Below, piece after piece: positions 9,676 to 18,993 of a stretch of 64,000 bases of DNA. The notes beneath the pieces were generated by a model. It searched no databases. It saw only the letters and a program-made list of their open reading frames with translations, and had not been told where the DNA came from. The position numbers were made by a program, and so were the translations under genes. The first letter of the stretch is position 1. The number at the start of each line of letters is the position of its first letter. This DNA is from Phaeobacter sp. G2 (lineage in GTDB: Bacteria > Pseudomonadota > Alphaproteobacteria > Rhodobacterales > Rhodobacteraceae): NCBI GenBank assembly GCA_025163595.1, contig CP104100.1:1426001-1490000 (forward strand). Reading direction: 5' to 3'.

Positions 9676-10620
9676 ATGATGAGCGACGCAAGCATCAACG
9701 CCAGCACTCCCCGTGAAGACGAGGCCAGCTTTGGCGATTATTTCGCCCTGCTCAAGCCGCGGGTGATGTCACTGGTCGTCTTTACGGCCTTTGTTGGCCT
9801 GTTGGCGGCCCCTGTAGGCGTGCATCCGGTGATTGGCTTTTGTGCCGTATTGTTTATCGCGATCGGCGGCGGCGCCTCCGGGGCGCTGAACATGTGGTGG
9901 GACGCCGACATCGACCAGGTGATGAAGCGCACCAAATCGCGCCCCATTCCCGCCGGCAAGGTCGAGGCAGGCGAGGCGCTGAGCCTGGGGCTGGCGCTGT
10001 CGGGCATGTCGGTGATCATGCTGGCGCTGGCGACCAATGTCTTTGCCGGCGCTTTCCTGGCCTTTACCATCTTCTTTTATGTGGTGGTCTACACCATGTG
10101 GCTGAAGCGGGCGACGCCACAGAACATCGTTATTGGCAGTGCCGCGGGGGCGTTCCCCCCGGTGATCGGCTGGATTGCCGCCACCGGCACCATGTCGGTT
10201 GAGCCCTGGCTGATGTTTGCCCTGACCTTCATGTGGACGCCGCCGCATTTCTGGGCCCTGGCCCTGTTCATGCGCTCGGATTACGATGATGCGGGCGTGC
10301 CGATGCTGACCGTGACCCATGGCCGCCGCGCCACCCGGGTTCATATCCTGGTCTATACGATCCTGCTGGCCATTCTAGCCATTGGAACATCCTTTTCTGG
10401 CATCGGCGGGCCGATTTACCTTGCCGTCGCTGTTGTCATGAATGCCTTGTTCCTGCTCGGCGCCTGGAAGATTTTCCGCCGCGATGAAACCAATTCGGAA
10501 GAGGATAACTTCAAGGCGGAGCGCAGGTTCTTCAAGCTGTCGCTGCTGTATCTTTTCCTGCATTTTGGCGCCATCTTGGTAGAAGCATCGCTGAAACCCT
10601 ATGGATTGGGAGGCTGGTAA
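9676..10620 (+). CDS. ctaB: Protoheme IX farnesyltransferase (heme O synthase)
   Basis: A 314-residue UbiA-family prenyltransferase that converts heme b to heme O, the first step toward heme A for the aa3 oxidase. The first aspartate-rich motif is in NMWWDADIDQVMKRTKSRP (about residues 74-92) and a second polar loop DYDDAGVPML lies near residue 204. About eight or nine hydrophobic helices are evident. It lies between ctaC and the small gene preceding ctaG, matching the usual order in Rhodobacteraceae. Confidence in function is high. Confidence 0.96.
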   Translation: MMSDASINASTPREDEASFGDYFALLKPRVMSLVVFTAFVGLLAAPVGVHPVIGFCAVLFIAIGGGASGALNMWWDADIDQVMKRTKSRPIPAGKVEAGEALSLGLALSGMSVIMLALATNVFAGAFLAFTIFFYVVVYTMWLKRATPQNIVIGSAAGAFPPVIGWIAATGTMSVEPWLMFALTFMWTPPHFWALALFMRSDYDDAGVPMLTVTHGRRATRVHILVYTILLAILAIGTSFSGIGGPIYLAVAVVMNALFLLGAWKIFRRDETNSEEDNFKAERRFFKLSLLYLFLHFGAILVEASLKPYGLGGW

Positions 10621-10621
10621 G

Positions 10622-10786
10622 ATGGCTTTGAACAAAGAACACGACCTGCACAAACGCCGTTTTGGCCGCAATATGGGCGTTGGCCTGTTGCTGGGCAGCT
10701 TTGTGGTGCTGGTGTTGGCCTTGACCATCGTCAAGGTGACCTCGAACGGGTTCCAGTTCCCGCAAACACAAAGTGAGCAGAACTGA
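10622..10786 (+). CDS. Small membrane protein of the cytochrome oxidase cluster
   Basis: A 54-residue protein (MALNKEHDLHKRRFGR...) with a short basic N-terminus and one hydrophobic segment (about residues 18-38), predicted to span the inner membrane once. The ATG at 10622 lies just after the ctaB stop, and the TGA shares one base with the ctaG start (TGATG), so expression is coupled. A similar small ORF sits in this position in other Rhodobacteraceae cox clusters (I recall the name CoxF being used). Its role in assembly is inferred only from context. Confidence 0.75.
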   Translation: MALNKEHDLHKRRFGRNMGVGLLLGSFVVLVLALTIVKVTSNGFQFPQTQSEQN

Positions 10787-11385
10787 TGGCGCTGCAGGGG
10801 CCACAAAAAACAGTTTTGCAGCTGGTGGGTGTTGTCGTCACCATGGGCGCATTGTCCTGGGCCTCGGTGCCGTTTTACGACTGGTTCTGCCGGGTCACCG
10901 GCTTTGGTGGCGTCACTGGGGTGGCCGAGCGCGGCTCTGATACGGTTCTGGATAAGACGGTCACCATACGGTTTGACGGTTCCAAAGAACGCGACTTTGC
11001 CTGGGAATTCAAACCCGTGCAGCGGGAAATGGAAATCCAGATCGGTGATACTGGTCTGGCCTTCTACGAGGCCTACAATCCAACGGACCGGCCCATTGCC
11101 GGCCAGGCCTCTTACAATGTGACGCCCTATTCCGCAGGCGCGTTCTTTGAAAAAATCGACTGCTTCTGCTTTACCGAGCAGGTGCTGCAACCAGGGGAGC
11201 GGGTGGAAATGCCCGTGACCTTCTTTGTCGACCCGGAAATCGTTACCGACCGGGACGGGAAATTCGTGCATACGATAACGCTTTCGTACACGTTTTATGA
11301 AATCGATCTGCCCGAGGGCTATGCCGCCCTCGATACCGGGGACAACACCGGGGCAGATCTTACTACGAACCAGGCCGACGGGTGA
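10786..11385 (+). CDS. ctaG: Cytochrome c oxidase assembly protein CtaG/Cox11
   Basis: A 199-residue copper chaperone that delivers Cu to the CuB site of subunit I. It has one N-terminal membrane helix (about residues 9-30) and a periplasmic immunoglobulin-like domain with the copper-binding CFCF motif (KIDCFCFTEQ, near residue 126) and the family-typical PVTFFVDPEI. The start overlaps the stop of the preceding small gene by one base. The gene is 11 bp upstream of ctaE and clearly part of the same transcription unit. Confidence 0.96.
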   Translation: MALQGPQKTVLQLVGVVVTMGALSWASVPFYDWFCRVTGFGGVTGVAERGSDTVLDKTVTIRFDGSKERDFAWEFKPVQREMEIQIGDTGLAFYEAYNPTDRPIAGQASYNVTPYSAGAFFEKIDCFCFTEQVLQPGERVEMPVTFFVDPEIVTDRDGKFVHTITLSYTFYEIDLPEGYAALDTGDNTGADLTTNQADG

Positions 11386-11396
11386 GGGACACTTAA

Positions 11397-12206
11397 ATGG
11401 CGCACGCTAAAAATCACGATTTTCACATTCTGCCTCCATCGATTCTGCCATTTTTGGCAGCTCTTGGCGGTTTCATCATGCTCTTCGGTGCCGTTCTGTG
11501 GATGCAGGGTATCACGGCCTGGATGTTCTGGGGCGGTCTCGTCATGGTGCTCTATGTCAGCTTTGACTGGTGGTCCCAGATGGTCGTCGAGGCCCGCCAG
11601 GGAGATCACGCCCCAGTGGTCCGCATCGGGCTGCGCTACGGTTTCATTCTCTTCGTGATGTCCGAAGTGATGTTCTTCTTCGCGTGGTTCTGGTCGTTCT
11701 TCAAACACGCCATGTACCCAATGGAAGAATACTTTGGCACCGAATATGCCAAGCCAGAGATTTACGGGGTGGACCCGTTCCACCTGCCTTTGATCAACAC
11801 GCTTGTGCTGCTGCTGTCGGGCTGTGCCGTCACCTGGGCGCACCACGCGCTGGTGCACAACAATGACCGCAAGGCGCTGATCCAGGGCCTGTCCATTGGT
11901 ATCGTGCTTGGCATTTTCTTCACCTTCCTGCAGGGCTACGAATACGCCCACCTGCTGCACGAAGGCTGGCAGTTTGGCGGTGATGAGTTCTACTCCAACT
12001 TCTTCATGGCAACTGGCTTCCACGGCTTCCACGTCCTGTTGGGCACCATCTTCCTGATTGTGTGCCTGATCCGTGCGATGAAGGGTGATTTCACCCCCGA
12101 GCAGCACGTCGGTTTTGAGGCCGCAGCCTGGTACTGGCACTTCGTGGACGTTGTCTGGCTGTTCCTGTTCTTCGCAGTCTATGTCTGGGGCACCTCGGGC
12201 TTGTAA
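11397..12206 (+). CDS. ctaE: Cytochrome c oxidase (aa3) subunit III
   Basis: A 269-residue, seven-helix protein of the COX3 family, starting [15 protein letters not shown]. It stabilises the subunit I active site and supports proton uptake. The conserved segments [33 protein letters not shown] and the C-terminal [17 protein letters not shown] are all present. A strong terminator follows at 12285-12316, so ctaE is probably the last gene of the ctaC transcript. Confidence 0.97.
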   Translation: MAHAKNHDFHILPPSILPFLAALGGFIMLFGAVLWMQGITAWMFWGGLVMVLYVSFDWWSQMVVEARQGDHAPVVRIGLRYGFILFVMSEVMFFFAWFWSFFKHAMYPMEEYFGTEYAKPEIYGVDPFHLPLINTLVLLLSGCAVTWAHHALVHNNDRKALIQGLSIGIVLGIFFTFLQGYEYAHLLHEGWQFGGDEFYSNFFMATGFHGFHVLLGTIFLIVCLIRAMKGDFTPEQHVGFEAAAWYWHFVDVVWLFLFFAVYVWGTSGL

Positions 12207-12284
12207 TCATCAATCCAGTGCCCGGTGGAATGTACCGGGTACATGTTTGAGGTTTCAAAACGACGCAACAGACCGTATCAAGCA

Positions 12285-12316
12285 CAGCGCATGGGGCAAC
12301 TCATGCGCTGTTTTTT
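12285..12316 (+). terminator. Rho-independent terminator after ctaE
   Basis: A perfect 9-bp stem (CAGCGCATG/CATGCGCTG) with an 8-nt loop is followed immediately by six T residues. It lies between ctaE and surf1, only 17 bp before the surf1 start codon. Confidence 0.88.
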
Positions 12317-12333
12317 GTGGCAACGGAACTGAC

Positions 12334-13008
12334 ATGCAGCGACTGATTTTCCTTTCCGCCATTGGCGGGCTTGGACTGGCGATCCTGCTGGGGCTGGGCA
12401 CCTGGCAGGTGCAGCGTCTGGCTTGGAAAGCGGATCTATTGGAGGTCATTCAGACCCGCATCGCAGCGACGCCTGTGGATGTCCCGCTGACGCCATCCGA
12501 AGCTCAAGACCGCTACCGTGCCGTCACCGCCGCGGGGGAGCTGGGGACGCAGGAACTGCATGTCTTCTGGGTCACCAAAGAGGCCGAAACGGGCTATCGT
12601 GTGATCTCTGCCCTGGAAACAGGCGATGGACGCCGTCTGCTTCTGGATCAGGGCTTTGTTCCGGCGGCTGACAAGGATAGCCGCCGCAGCTCCGCAGCGG
12701 TTTTGGTGACGGGGAACCTTCTGTGGCCGGATGAGGGCGACTGGACCACGCCGGCGCCGGAAGTCGATACCAATATCCTTTATGCACGTGACCTTGCCTA
12801 TATGGCTGAACAACTGGGCACCGAGCCGGTTTTGATTGTTGCCCGCAGTATCACGCCCGAAACAGCCGTGACACCACAGGCTGTGACGGCTGAGGGCATT
12901 CCGAACAACCACTTGCAATATGCGATCACCTGGTTTTCGCTGGCCTTTATCTGGGCCGCGATGACTGCCTCTTTTCTATGGCGTTCCCGCGCCAAATCCG
13001 AAGGCTGA
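12334..13008 (+). CDS. surf1: SURF1 family cytochrome oxidase biogenesis protein
   Basis: A 224-residue SURF1/Shy1-type protein needed for heme A insertion into subunit I in relatives. The start MQRLIFLSAIGGLGLAILLGLGTWQ at 12334 places a membrane helix at the N-terminus with the conserved LGTWQVQRLAWK. A second helix sits near the C-terminus (ITWFSLAFIWAAMTASFLW), with the conserved NNHLQYAITWF just before it. An upstream in-frame extension into ctaE is rejected because it crosses a terminator. The thrC start follows after 4 bp. Confidence 0.93.
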   Translation: MQRLIFLSAIGGLGLAILLGLGTWQVQRLAWKADLLEVIQTRIAATPVDVPLTPSEAQDRYRAVTAAGELGTQELHVFWVTKEAETGYRVISALETGDGRRLLLDQGFVPAADKDSRRSSAAVLVTGNLLWPDEGDWTTPAPEVDTNILYARDLAYMAEQLGTEPVLIVARSITPETAVTPQAVTAEGIPNNHLQYAITWFSLAFIWAAMTASFLWRSRAKSEG

Positions 13009-13012
13009 AGCG

Positions 13013-14398
13013 ATGAAATATATCTCTACCCGTGGGCAGGCGCCCGAGCTGACATTTGAAGAGGCCATGCTGACCGGTCTCGCCCGTGACGGGGGGCTGT
13101 ATGTGCCTGCCGAGATCCCAACCCTCAGCCGGGATGAGATCGCCGCCCTGTCTGGCCTGTCCTATGAGGAAACTGCCTTTCGGGTGATGAAGCCCTTTCT
13201 GGGCGATTGTTTCACCGACGAAGAATTTCGTGGCATCATCGAACGCGCCTATGCCGGATTCAACCACGCCGCCCGCGCGCCGCTGAAACAGCTGGCGCCA
13301 AATCACTTCCTGTTGGAACTGTTCCACGGGCCGACGCTGGCCTTCAAAGACTTTGCCATGCAGCTGATTGGTCAGCTGTTTCAGGTGGCACTGCAGCGCC
13401 GCAACGATCGCGTCACCATTGCCGGAGCCACCTCTGGCGATACCGGATCTGCGGCGATGGAGGCCTTTCGCGGGCTCAGCAACGTGGATGTCTTTATCCT
13501 GTACCCCCATGGCCGGGTGTCCGAGGTGCAGCGCCGCCAGATGACCACACCTGCGGATCAGAACGTACATGCGCTGGCGCTGGAGGGTGACTTTGATGAT
13601 TGCCAGGCCCGGGTCAAAGACATGTTCAACGACTTTGAGTTCCGCGATGGGGTGAAACTCGCCGGGGTGAATTCGATCAATATCGCGCGGGTGCTGGCGC
13701 AGGTGGTCTATTACTTCTCCTCCGCTGTCAGCCTTGGGGCACCGGAACGGGAGGTGAGCTTTACCGTGCCCACCGGTAACTTTGGCGATATCTTTGCAGG
13801 CTACATTGCCAAACAGATGGGCCTGCCGATCAAGGATCTGGTGGTGGCCACCAACCAAAACGACATTCTGCACCGCTGCCTCGAAGGTCAGGGCTACCAC
13901 AAGGGCGATACCGTCCCGTCGATTTCGCCCTCAATGGATATCCAGGTCTCGTCCAACTTTGAACGGGCGCTCTATTTTGCCTATGACAAAGACGCCAGCG
14001 CTGTGGCGCAGCTGATGGGGGAGCTGAAGAACGGCGGTTTTGAGGTCAGCCAGGGCGCCATGCAGGCCCTGTCGGAAACCTATAAATCGGGCCGTGCCTC
14101 GGAAGAGGAAACGCTGGCGACCATCAAATCCGAGCTTGCGGCCTCTGGTGAGTTGTTGTGCCCCCATGGCGCGGTTGCGGTAAAGGTCGCAGCAGAGCAA
14201 CGGGCGGCTGATGTGCCAATGATCACCCTGGCGACAGCGCATCCGGCAAAATTCCCGGCAGCGGTGGAAAAGGCCTCTGGTCAATATCCGGACTTGCCGG
14301 ACCGTATGGCGGATCTGTATGAGCGTGAGGAACGGCTGAGCCGGATCGACAATGATCTGGCGGCCATCGAAGACCACATCAGAAAGAACATCGCATAA
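13013..14398 (+). CDS. thrC: Threonine synthase
   Basis: A 461-residue PLP enzyme that converts O-phosphohomoserine to threonine. The N-terminus (MKYISTRGQAPELTFEEAMLTGLARDGGLYVP) is typical of the long, fungal/proteobacterial-type threonine synthases. The PLP lysine lies in GPTLAFKDFAMQL near residue 112, and the phosphate-binding loop is PTGNFGDIFAGY near residue 253. It starts 4 bp after surf1 and is followed closely by an M16 peptidase gene; the surf1-thrC-M16 order is one I associate with the Roseobacter group. Confidence 0.96.
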   Translation: MKYISTRGQAPELTFEEAMLTGLARDGGLYVPAEIPTLSRDEIAALSGLSYEETAFRVMKPFLGDCFTDEEFRGIIERAYAGFNHAARAPLKQLAPNHFLLELFHGPTLAFKDFAMQLIGQLFQVALQRRNDRVTIAGATSGDTGSAAMEAFRGLSNVDVFILYPHGRVSEVQRRQMTTPADQNVHALALEGDFDDCQARVKDMFNDFEFRDGVKLAGVNSINIARVLAQVVYYFSSAVSLGAPEREVSFTVPTGNFGDIFAGYIAKQMGLPIKDLVVATNQNDILHRCLEGQGYHKGDTVPSISPSMDIQVSSNFERALYFAYDKDASAVAQLMGELKNGGFEVSQGAMQALSETYKSGRASEEETLATIKSELAASGELLCPHGAVAVKVAAEQRAADVPMITLATAHPAKFPAAVEKASGQYPDLPDRMADLYEREERLSRIDNDLAAIEDHIRKNIA

Positions 14399-14411
14399 TG
14401 AGATCTATTCA

Positions 14412-15674
14412 GTGAGCGTCCAACAGCACCAACTCGCCAATGGCTTTCGCATTGTCACCGAGGCCATGCCGGGTCTGCAATCGGCCTCGATCGGCATCTG
14501 GGTGACCGCCGGTGGCCGCAATGAACGCCTCGAGCAGAACGGCATTGCGCATTTTCTCGAGCATATGGCGTTCAAGGGCACCAAGCGGCGCAGCGCCCTG
14601 CAGATCGCCGAGGCGGTGGAGGATGTGGGCGGTTATATCAACGCCTATACCTCGCGCGAGGTGACTGCCTATTACGCGCGGGTGCTCAAGGATGATGTGC
14701 CGCTGGCGCTGGATGTGCTGGCGGATATTCTGCGCAATCCGGTGTTTGACCCGCGCGAGATCGAGGTGGAGCGCGGCGTCATCCTGCAAGAGATCGGCCA
14801 GGCGCTGGATACGCCGGACGATGTGATCTTTGATTGGCTGCAGGAAGAAAGCTATCACGACCAGCCGCTGGGCCGCACCATCCTGGGCCCGGCAGAGCGG
14901 GTCAGCGCCTTCACCCGCGAGGATCTGACGCAGTTTGTCTCGGAACATTATGGCCCGGGGCAGATGATCCTGTCAGCAGCCGGCGCGGTGGATCACGACG
15001 CACTGGTCAAACTGGCGGAGGATCTGTTTGGTGATATGACGGCGCGGCCAGCGCTGGTGATGGAGCCTGCACAGTTCACCGGCGGTGAGGCCCGTCACGC
15101 CAAGGATCTGGAGCAGGCGCATTTTGCCCTGTCCTTTGAAAGCCCAGGCTACCGCGATGACGCTATCTATACGGCGCAGATCTATTCGGCCGTCATGGGG
15201 GGCGGTATGTCCAGCCGCCTGTTTCAGGAAGTGCGGGAAAAACGCGGGTTGTGCTATACCATCTTTGCCCAGGCTGGCGCCCATGCGGATACCGGCAGCA
15301 CCACGATCTATGCCGGCACCTCTGCGGATCAGGTCGAAGAACTCGCCCATATCACTGTGGATGAGATGAAGCGCGCCGCAACAGACATGTCGGATGCCGA
15401 GGTGGAGCGGGCCCGGGCGCAGATGAAGGCAGGTATGCTGATGGGGCTGGAAAGCCCCACCAACCGCGCCGAACGTCTGGCACGTCTGGTACAGATCTGG
15501 GACCGGGTGCCTGCGCTTGAGGAGACGGTGAAACTGATTGATGCCGTCAGCACTGCGGATGTGCGCGCCATGGCCGAACAGCTTGCGGTGCGCGCCCCGG
15601 CGGCGATGGCGCTCTATGGGCCTGTTGAGGGCGCCCCCAGCCTCGCCGCGCTGCAGGAGCGCCGTGTTGCCTGA
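14412..15674 (+). CDS. M16 family zinc peptidase (processing-peptidase-like)
   Basis: A 420-residue member of the insulinase/mitochondrial processing peptidase family. The inverted zinc motif HFLEH (residues 47-51) and the downstream glutamate region (EVERGVILQEI) are intact, so it should be an active metallopeptidase. The second half (SSRLFQEVREKRGLCYTIFA) is the inactive M16 repeat that completes the chamber. I chose the GTG at 14412 (MSVQQHQLANGFRIV), because homologues begin there and the longer frame overlaps thrC by 47 bp. Its stop shares a base with the next gene. The substrate is unknown. Confidence 0.88.
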   Translation: MSVQQHQLANGFRIVTEAMPGLQSASIGIWVTAGGRNERLEQNGIAHFLEHMAFKGTKRRSALQIAEAVEDVGGYINAYTSREVTAYYARVLKDDVPLALDVLADILRNPVFDPREIEVERGVILQEIGQALDTPDDVIFDWLQEESYHDQPLGRTILGPAERVSAFTREDLTQFVSEHYGPGQMILSAAGAVDHDALVKLAEDLFGDMTARPALVMEPAQFTGGEARHAKDLEQAHFALSFESPGYRDDAIYTAQIYSAVMGGGMSSRLFQEVREKRGLCYTIFAQAGAHADTGSTTIYAGTSADQVEELAHITVDEMKRAATDMSDAEVERARAQMKAGMLMGLESPTNRAERLARLVQIWDRVPALEETVKLIDAVSTADVRAMAEQLAVRAPAAMALYGPVEGAPSLAALQERRVA

Positions 15675-16258
15675 TGCTGCTGAGCCGTCGCAAACTTCGA
15701 CTTGAGACCGAGCGGCTGACGCTGCGCCCACCGGTGCATTCCGATTTTCAGGCCTGGGCGGCGCTGCGCTTGCAAAGCCGCGACTACCTGACCCCCTGGG
15801 AGCCCGCCTGGGCGCCCGATCATCTGGGCCGCAAGAGCTTTACCAACCGGGTGTACTGGGCGCAGCGCTCGGTTTCTGGGGGGACGGCGCTACCGCTGTT
15901 TCTGATCCGGCGCGAGGATCAGGTGATCGTTGGTGCCATTACCCTGGACAATATCCGCCGCGGCCCGGCCATGGCCGGCACGCTGGGGTACTGGACTGGT
16001 CAGCCCTTTGGGCGTCAGGGCTATATGCGCGAGGCCATTGGCACCGTGGTGCACTACGCCTACGGCAAGCTGGATCTCAGCCGGATTGAGGCGGCCTGCC
16101 TGCCGGAAAATGCCGCCTCGCGCGGGTTGTTGGAAAAATCCGGGTTCAAATACGAAGGCGTTGCCCAGTCCTATCTGCAAATTGCCGGACGCTGGCGCAC
16201 CCATGTTCTATATGCTGCCCTACGCCATGACCGTCGAGGCCGCACACAGGCGGGGTAG
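15674..16258 (+). CDS. GNAT N-acetyltransferase, RimJ/RimL-like
   Basis: A 194-residue acetyltransferase with the opening ETERLTLRPPVHSDFQAW typical of RimJ/RimL enzymes, which acetylate the N-terminal amine of ribosomal proteins. The acetyl-CoA pyrophosphate loop appears as GQPFGRQGYMREA near residue 113, and LPENAASRGLLEKSGFKYEG near residue 138 is the usual C-terminal motif. Its ATG overlaps the stop of the M16 peptidase by one base (TGATG), indicating coupling. The specific substrate is not predictable. Confidence 0.87.
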   Translation: MLLSRRKLRLETERLTLRPPVHSDFQAWAALRLQSRDYLTPWEPAWAPDHLGRKSFTNRVYWAQRSVSGGTALPLFLIRREDQVIVGAITLDNIRRGPAMAGTLGYWTGQPFGRQGYMREAIGTVVHYAYGKLDLSRIEAACLPENAASRGLLEKSGFKYEGVAQSYLQIAGRWRTHVLYAALRHDRRGRTQAG

Positions 16259-16321
16259 CCCCTGATACTGTTGAGGATCACTGTGGGCTGGGTGTTATCG
16301 GACCTGATTGCTGATCAAAGA

Positions 16322-16425
16322 GGGGGGCCTCCCGCCCCTTTTGCGATAGCCCCCTGCCTGACGGCCCGGGTCTGTCACATAAGCGTTGGGCCCCGCGCCG
16401 CGCAAGCGCGCGGCGCGGGTGCTCC
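16322..16425 (+). repeat. GC-rich palindromic element, left copy
   Basis: The element opens with GGGGGGCCTCCCGCCCC, contains CGTTGGGC, and ends in a perfect 12-bp palindrome CCCGCGCCGCGC/GCGCGGCGCGGG with a 4-nt loop (16392-16419). The same modules in the same order occur on the opposite strand at 18039-18202, so the two copies face each other across the intervening FAD oxidase gene. The rest of the 16259-16574 gap shows no gene. Confidence 0.6.
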
Positions 16426-16574
16426 CAGTGCCAGCAGACTGGAAACCCGTCTGGCAACCAGTCTGGCACCCCGTGGCGCATTTTGGAGTTGTTCAAACCG
16501 GTGGTCTGCTTCTTTACCGGGATAGGTCGGCGAGAAAAGCTTGCCACGGGGGCTGGGATTGGAGATGCAGGGGC

Positions 16575-18005
16575 ATGAGCTATTCACCTGCAGATGCCGC
16601 CTTCGCCGCCAGCCTGACCGCTTCCTTGCCCGAGGGGGTGTTGGGCCCCTGCGCGCCGAGATACCTGGAGGAGCCGCGCGGGCGCTACCAGGGACAGGCG
16701 GGGCTATTGGCCAAACCAAACAGCACCGCAGAGGTGGCAACGCTGTTGCGCGCTGCCAACGCCGCCCGTGTGCCGGTGGTGCCCTACGGGGGCGGCACCG
16801 GGTTGGTTGGCGGCCAGGTGAAGCCGGAGGGGGCGGCGCCCCTGGTGATCTCACTGGAACGCATGTCCCGGATCCGCGCTGTCTATCCACAGGAAAACGT
16901 TATCCTGGCAGAAGCCGGCGCTATTTTGGCTGATGTACAGCAGGCTGCTCTAGAGCAGGAGCGGCTGTTTCCGTTGTCCTTGGCGGCGGAGGGTACCGCC
17001 CGCATTGGTGGCAACCTGGCCACCAATGCAGGCGGGGTGAACGTGCTGCGCTATGGCAATGCCCGTGACCTGTGCCTGGGGCTGGAGGCTGTTTTGCCAA
17101 GTGGCGAGATTTGGAACGGGCTGACCCGACTGCGCAAGGACAATACCGGCTATGACCTGCGCAACCTTTTGATCGGTTCCGAGGGCACTCTGGGGGTGAT
17201 CACGGCTGCGGCGCTCAAGCTGTCGCCGATCCCCGCCCATCAGGGTGTGGCGCTGTTTGTGGTGCCGTCGCCAGAGGCGGCAATCGCGCTGCTGGCATTG
17301 GCGCGGGACCAACTGGGTGAGGCGGTGAGCGCCTTTGAGCTGATGCACCGGCAAGGGCTGGCGTTTCTTGCTCAGCACCTGCCGCAGCTGCGCCAACCCT
17401 TTGCCCAAGCGCCGCAATGGTCGGTTCTGATTGATCTGGGGCTGGCCCGTGGACAGGATCCGGTTGCTGCCTTGTCCGATCTGTTTGAAGCTGCGGTTGA
17501 GGCTGAATTGGCTGAGGATGGGGTGATTGCGCAGTCAAAAGCGCAGGCTCAGGCACTCTGGGCGGTCCGCGAGCAAATTCCGGAGGCGAATCGTCTGGTT
17601 GGATCGATTGCAAGTCACGACATTTCGGTGCCGATCTCGGTTATTCCCGAGTTTATCCGACGCGGGGGCGAAGCAATTGCTGCTTTGGGGCAGGGGGATA
17701 TGCGCATCAACTGTTTTGGCCACTTGGGCGATGGCAACCTGCACTACAATGTCTTTCCCGCAGAGGGGCGGTCGCGCACGGACTACGACGACCTGCGTGG
17801 TGCAGTGAAAACCGTGGTGCATGATCTGGTGCAGGATATGGGTGGGTCTTTTAGCGCAGAACATGGCGTGGGCCGGATGAAGGTTGCAGATCTGCAGTCC
17901 TATGGTGACCCGGTGAAGCTGGCAATGATGCAGGCAATCAAACAGGCACTGGACCCTCGGGGGATCATGAACCCTGGCGCAGTCCTCCCGTTACCAAAGC
18001 CTTGA
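16575..18005 (+). CDS. FAD-linked 2-hydroxyacid dehydrogenase (GlcD/D2HGDH family)
   Basis: A 476-residue flavoprotein of the FAD_binding_4/FAD-oxidase_C family. The N-terminal PCMH-type FAD domain shows VVPYGGGTGLVGGQV near residues 64-78 and GGNLATNAGGVNVLRYGNARDL near 141-162. The C-terminal domain has CFGHLGDGNLHYNV, with metal/substrate-binding residues, and AEHGVGRMK near residue 435. Relatives oxidise D-2-hydroxyglutarate, D-lactate or glycolate; the layout fits the single-protein D-2-hydroxyglutarate dehydrogenase type best. I chose the ATG at 16575 (MSYSPADAAF) because the upstream extension reads through a palindromic repeat. The gene stands alone between two related GC-rich elements. 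Confidence 0.88.
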   Translation: MSYSPADAAFAASLTASLPEGVLGPCAPRYLEEPRGRYQGQAGLLAKPNSTAEVATLLRAANAARVPVVPYGGGTGLVGGQVKPEGAAPLVISLERMSRIRAVYPQENVILAEAGAILADVQQAALEQERLFPLSLAAEGTARIGGNLATNAGGVNVLRYGNARDLCLGLEAVLPSGEIWNGLTRLRKDNTGYDLRNLLIGSEGTLGVITAAALKLSPIPAHQGVALFVVPSPEAAIALLALARDQLGEAVSAFELMHRQGLAFLAQHLPQLRQPFAQAPQWSVLIDLGLARGQDPVAALSDLFEAAVEAELAEDGVIAQSKAQAQALWAVREQIPEANRLVGSIASHDISVPISVIPEFIRRGGEAIAALGQGDMRINCFGHLGDGNLHYNVFPAEGRSRTDYDDLRGAVKTVVHDLVQDMGGSFSAEHGVGRMKVADLQSYGDPVKLAMMQAIKQALDPRGIMNPGAVLPLPKP

Positions 18006-18038
18006 AACCAGAGAACCAGCAGCTTGAAACAAGAAAAA

Positions 18039-18202
18039 GGGGGGCTCCCGCGCAGCCTGCTCCCTCCTATTCGGAGGAAGGGCTGCTTGGGCCCGGCGCC
18101 GCGCTGACGCGCGGCGCGCCTTTTTGGCTCTTTGAGCCAAAAAGGCCATGCCCAACGGGAAGGTTTCCCCTTTAGGGGAGACCTGACGGGCGGGAGCCCC
18201 CC
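18039..18202 (-). repeat. GC-rich palindromic element, right copy, with 13-bp inverted ends
   Basis: A perfect 13-bp inverted repeat, GGGGGGCTCCCGC (18039-18051) and GCGGGAGCCCCCC (18190-18202), encloses three further hairpins. They are GCGCCGCGC/GCGCGGCGC (18096-18117), a 12-bp stem CCTTTTTGGCTC/GAGCCAAAAAGG (18119-18145), and GGTTTCCCC/GGGGAGACC (18162-18183). It lies between the convergent FAD oxidase and apt genes and could terminate both. Its modules match the element at 16322-16425 in inverse orientation. Confidence 0.65.
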
Positions 18203-18274
18203 GGCTGCTGCAAACTGGCGTGCCGGTGGGCGGGTCCTGCGCCTGGCTCTACAGCCTATTCGCAGATACTTTGT

Positions 18275-18814
18275 CTATTCGCCGTCAAATTCACACAGAA
18301 CATGTACATCCATGCCGAGGTCCTCCAGAACCTTGCGACCGCCCAGATTCGGCAGGTCCACGATAAAGGCGCAGGAGATGATTTCTCCGCCCAGGCGTTC
18401 GATCAGTTTGATGCCGGCAGAGGCCGTGCCGCCGGTGGCCAGGAGGTCATCTACCACCAGAACCTTTTCACCGGGCTGGATCGCGTCTTCATGGATCTCC
18501 ACAATGGCTTCGCCGTACTCTAGCTTGTAATCTTGGCTCAGGGTGCGGCCCGGCAATTTTCCCTTTTTGCGAATTGGAACAAACCCAACACTGAGCTGAT
18601 GGGCAATGGCGCCACCCATGATAAAGCCACGGGCCTCCAGCCCCACCACTTTGTCGATCCGCTCTCCAGCATAGGGGTGCAGCATCTGGTCAATGGCCAT
18701 GCGAAATCCGCGCGGGTCGGCAAAAAGCGTGGTGACATCGCGAAACATGATCCCCTCGTGAGGGAAATCAACGATGGTACGGATGTAGTCTTTCACGGCG
18801 GTTTTTTTGGGCAT
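18275..18814 (-). CDS. apt: Adenine phosphoribosyltransferase
   Basis: A 179-residue enzyme that salvages adenine to AMP using PRPP. The PRPP-binding motif [13 protein letters not shown] lies around residue 120, and the adenine-binding region [17 protein letters not shown] near residue 58 is typical. The start [18 protein letters not shown] at 18814 matches other family members; the longer frame adds 30 unrelated residues. mtnP, which releases adenine from methylthioadenosine, lies 2 kb upstream on the same strand and would supply its substrate. Confidence 0.96.
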   Translation of the reverse strand: MPKKTAVKDYIRTIVDFPHEGIMFRDVTTLFADPRGFRMAIDQMLHPYAGERIDKVVGLEARGFIMGGAIAHQLSVGFVPIRKKGKLPGRTLSQDYKLEYGEAIVEIHEDAIQPGEKVLVVDDLLATGGTASAGIKLIERLGGEIISCAFIVDLPNLGGRKVLEDLGMDVHVLCEFDGE

Positions 18815-18993
18815 GGGGGGCTTTCTCTTGCTTGGGCAGGTCTTGGCAGGTCGGCGACGATACGGCTTTGTGCCTGTTGCGTCCCAGTCAACAGGGACGG
18901 CCAACAGGAACGGTCACCGGGGTTTGGCCAGCAGGGTTTGGCGCAAGCTGTCCCCGCGTGCAAGGGGCAAGCAGGCTGCCCCCCGCGGGAACG

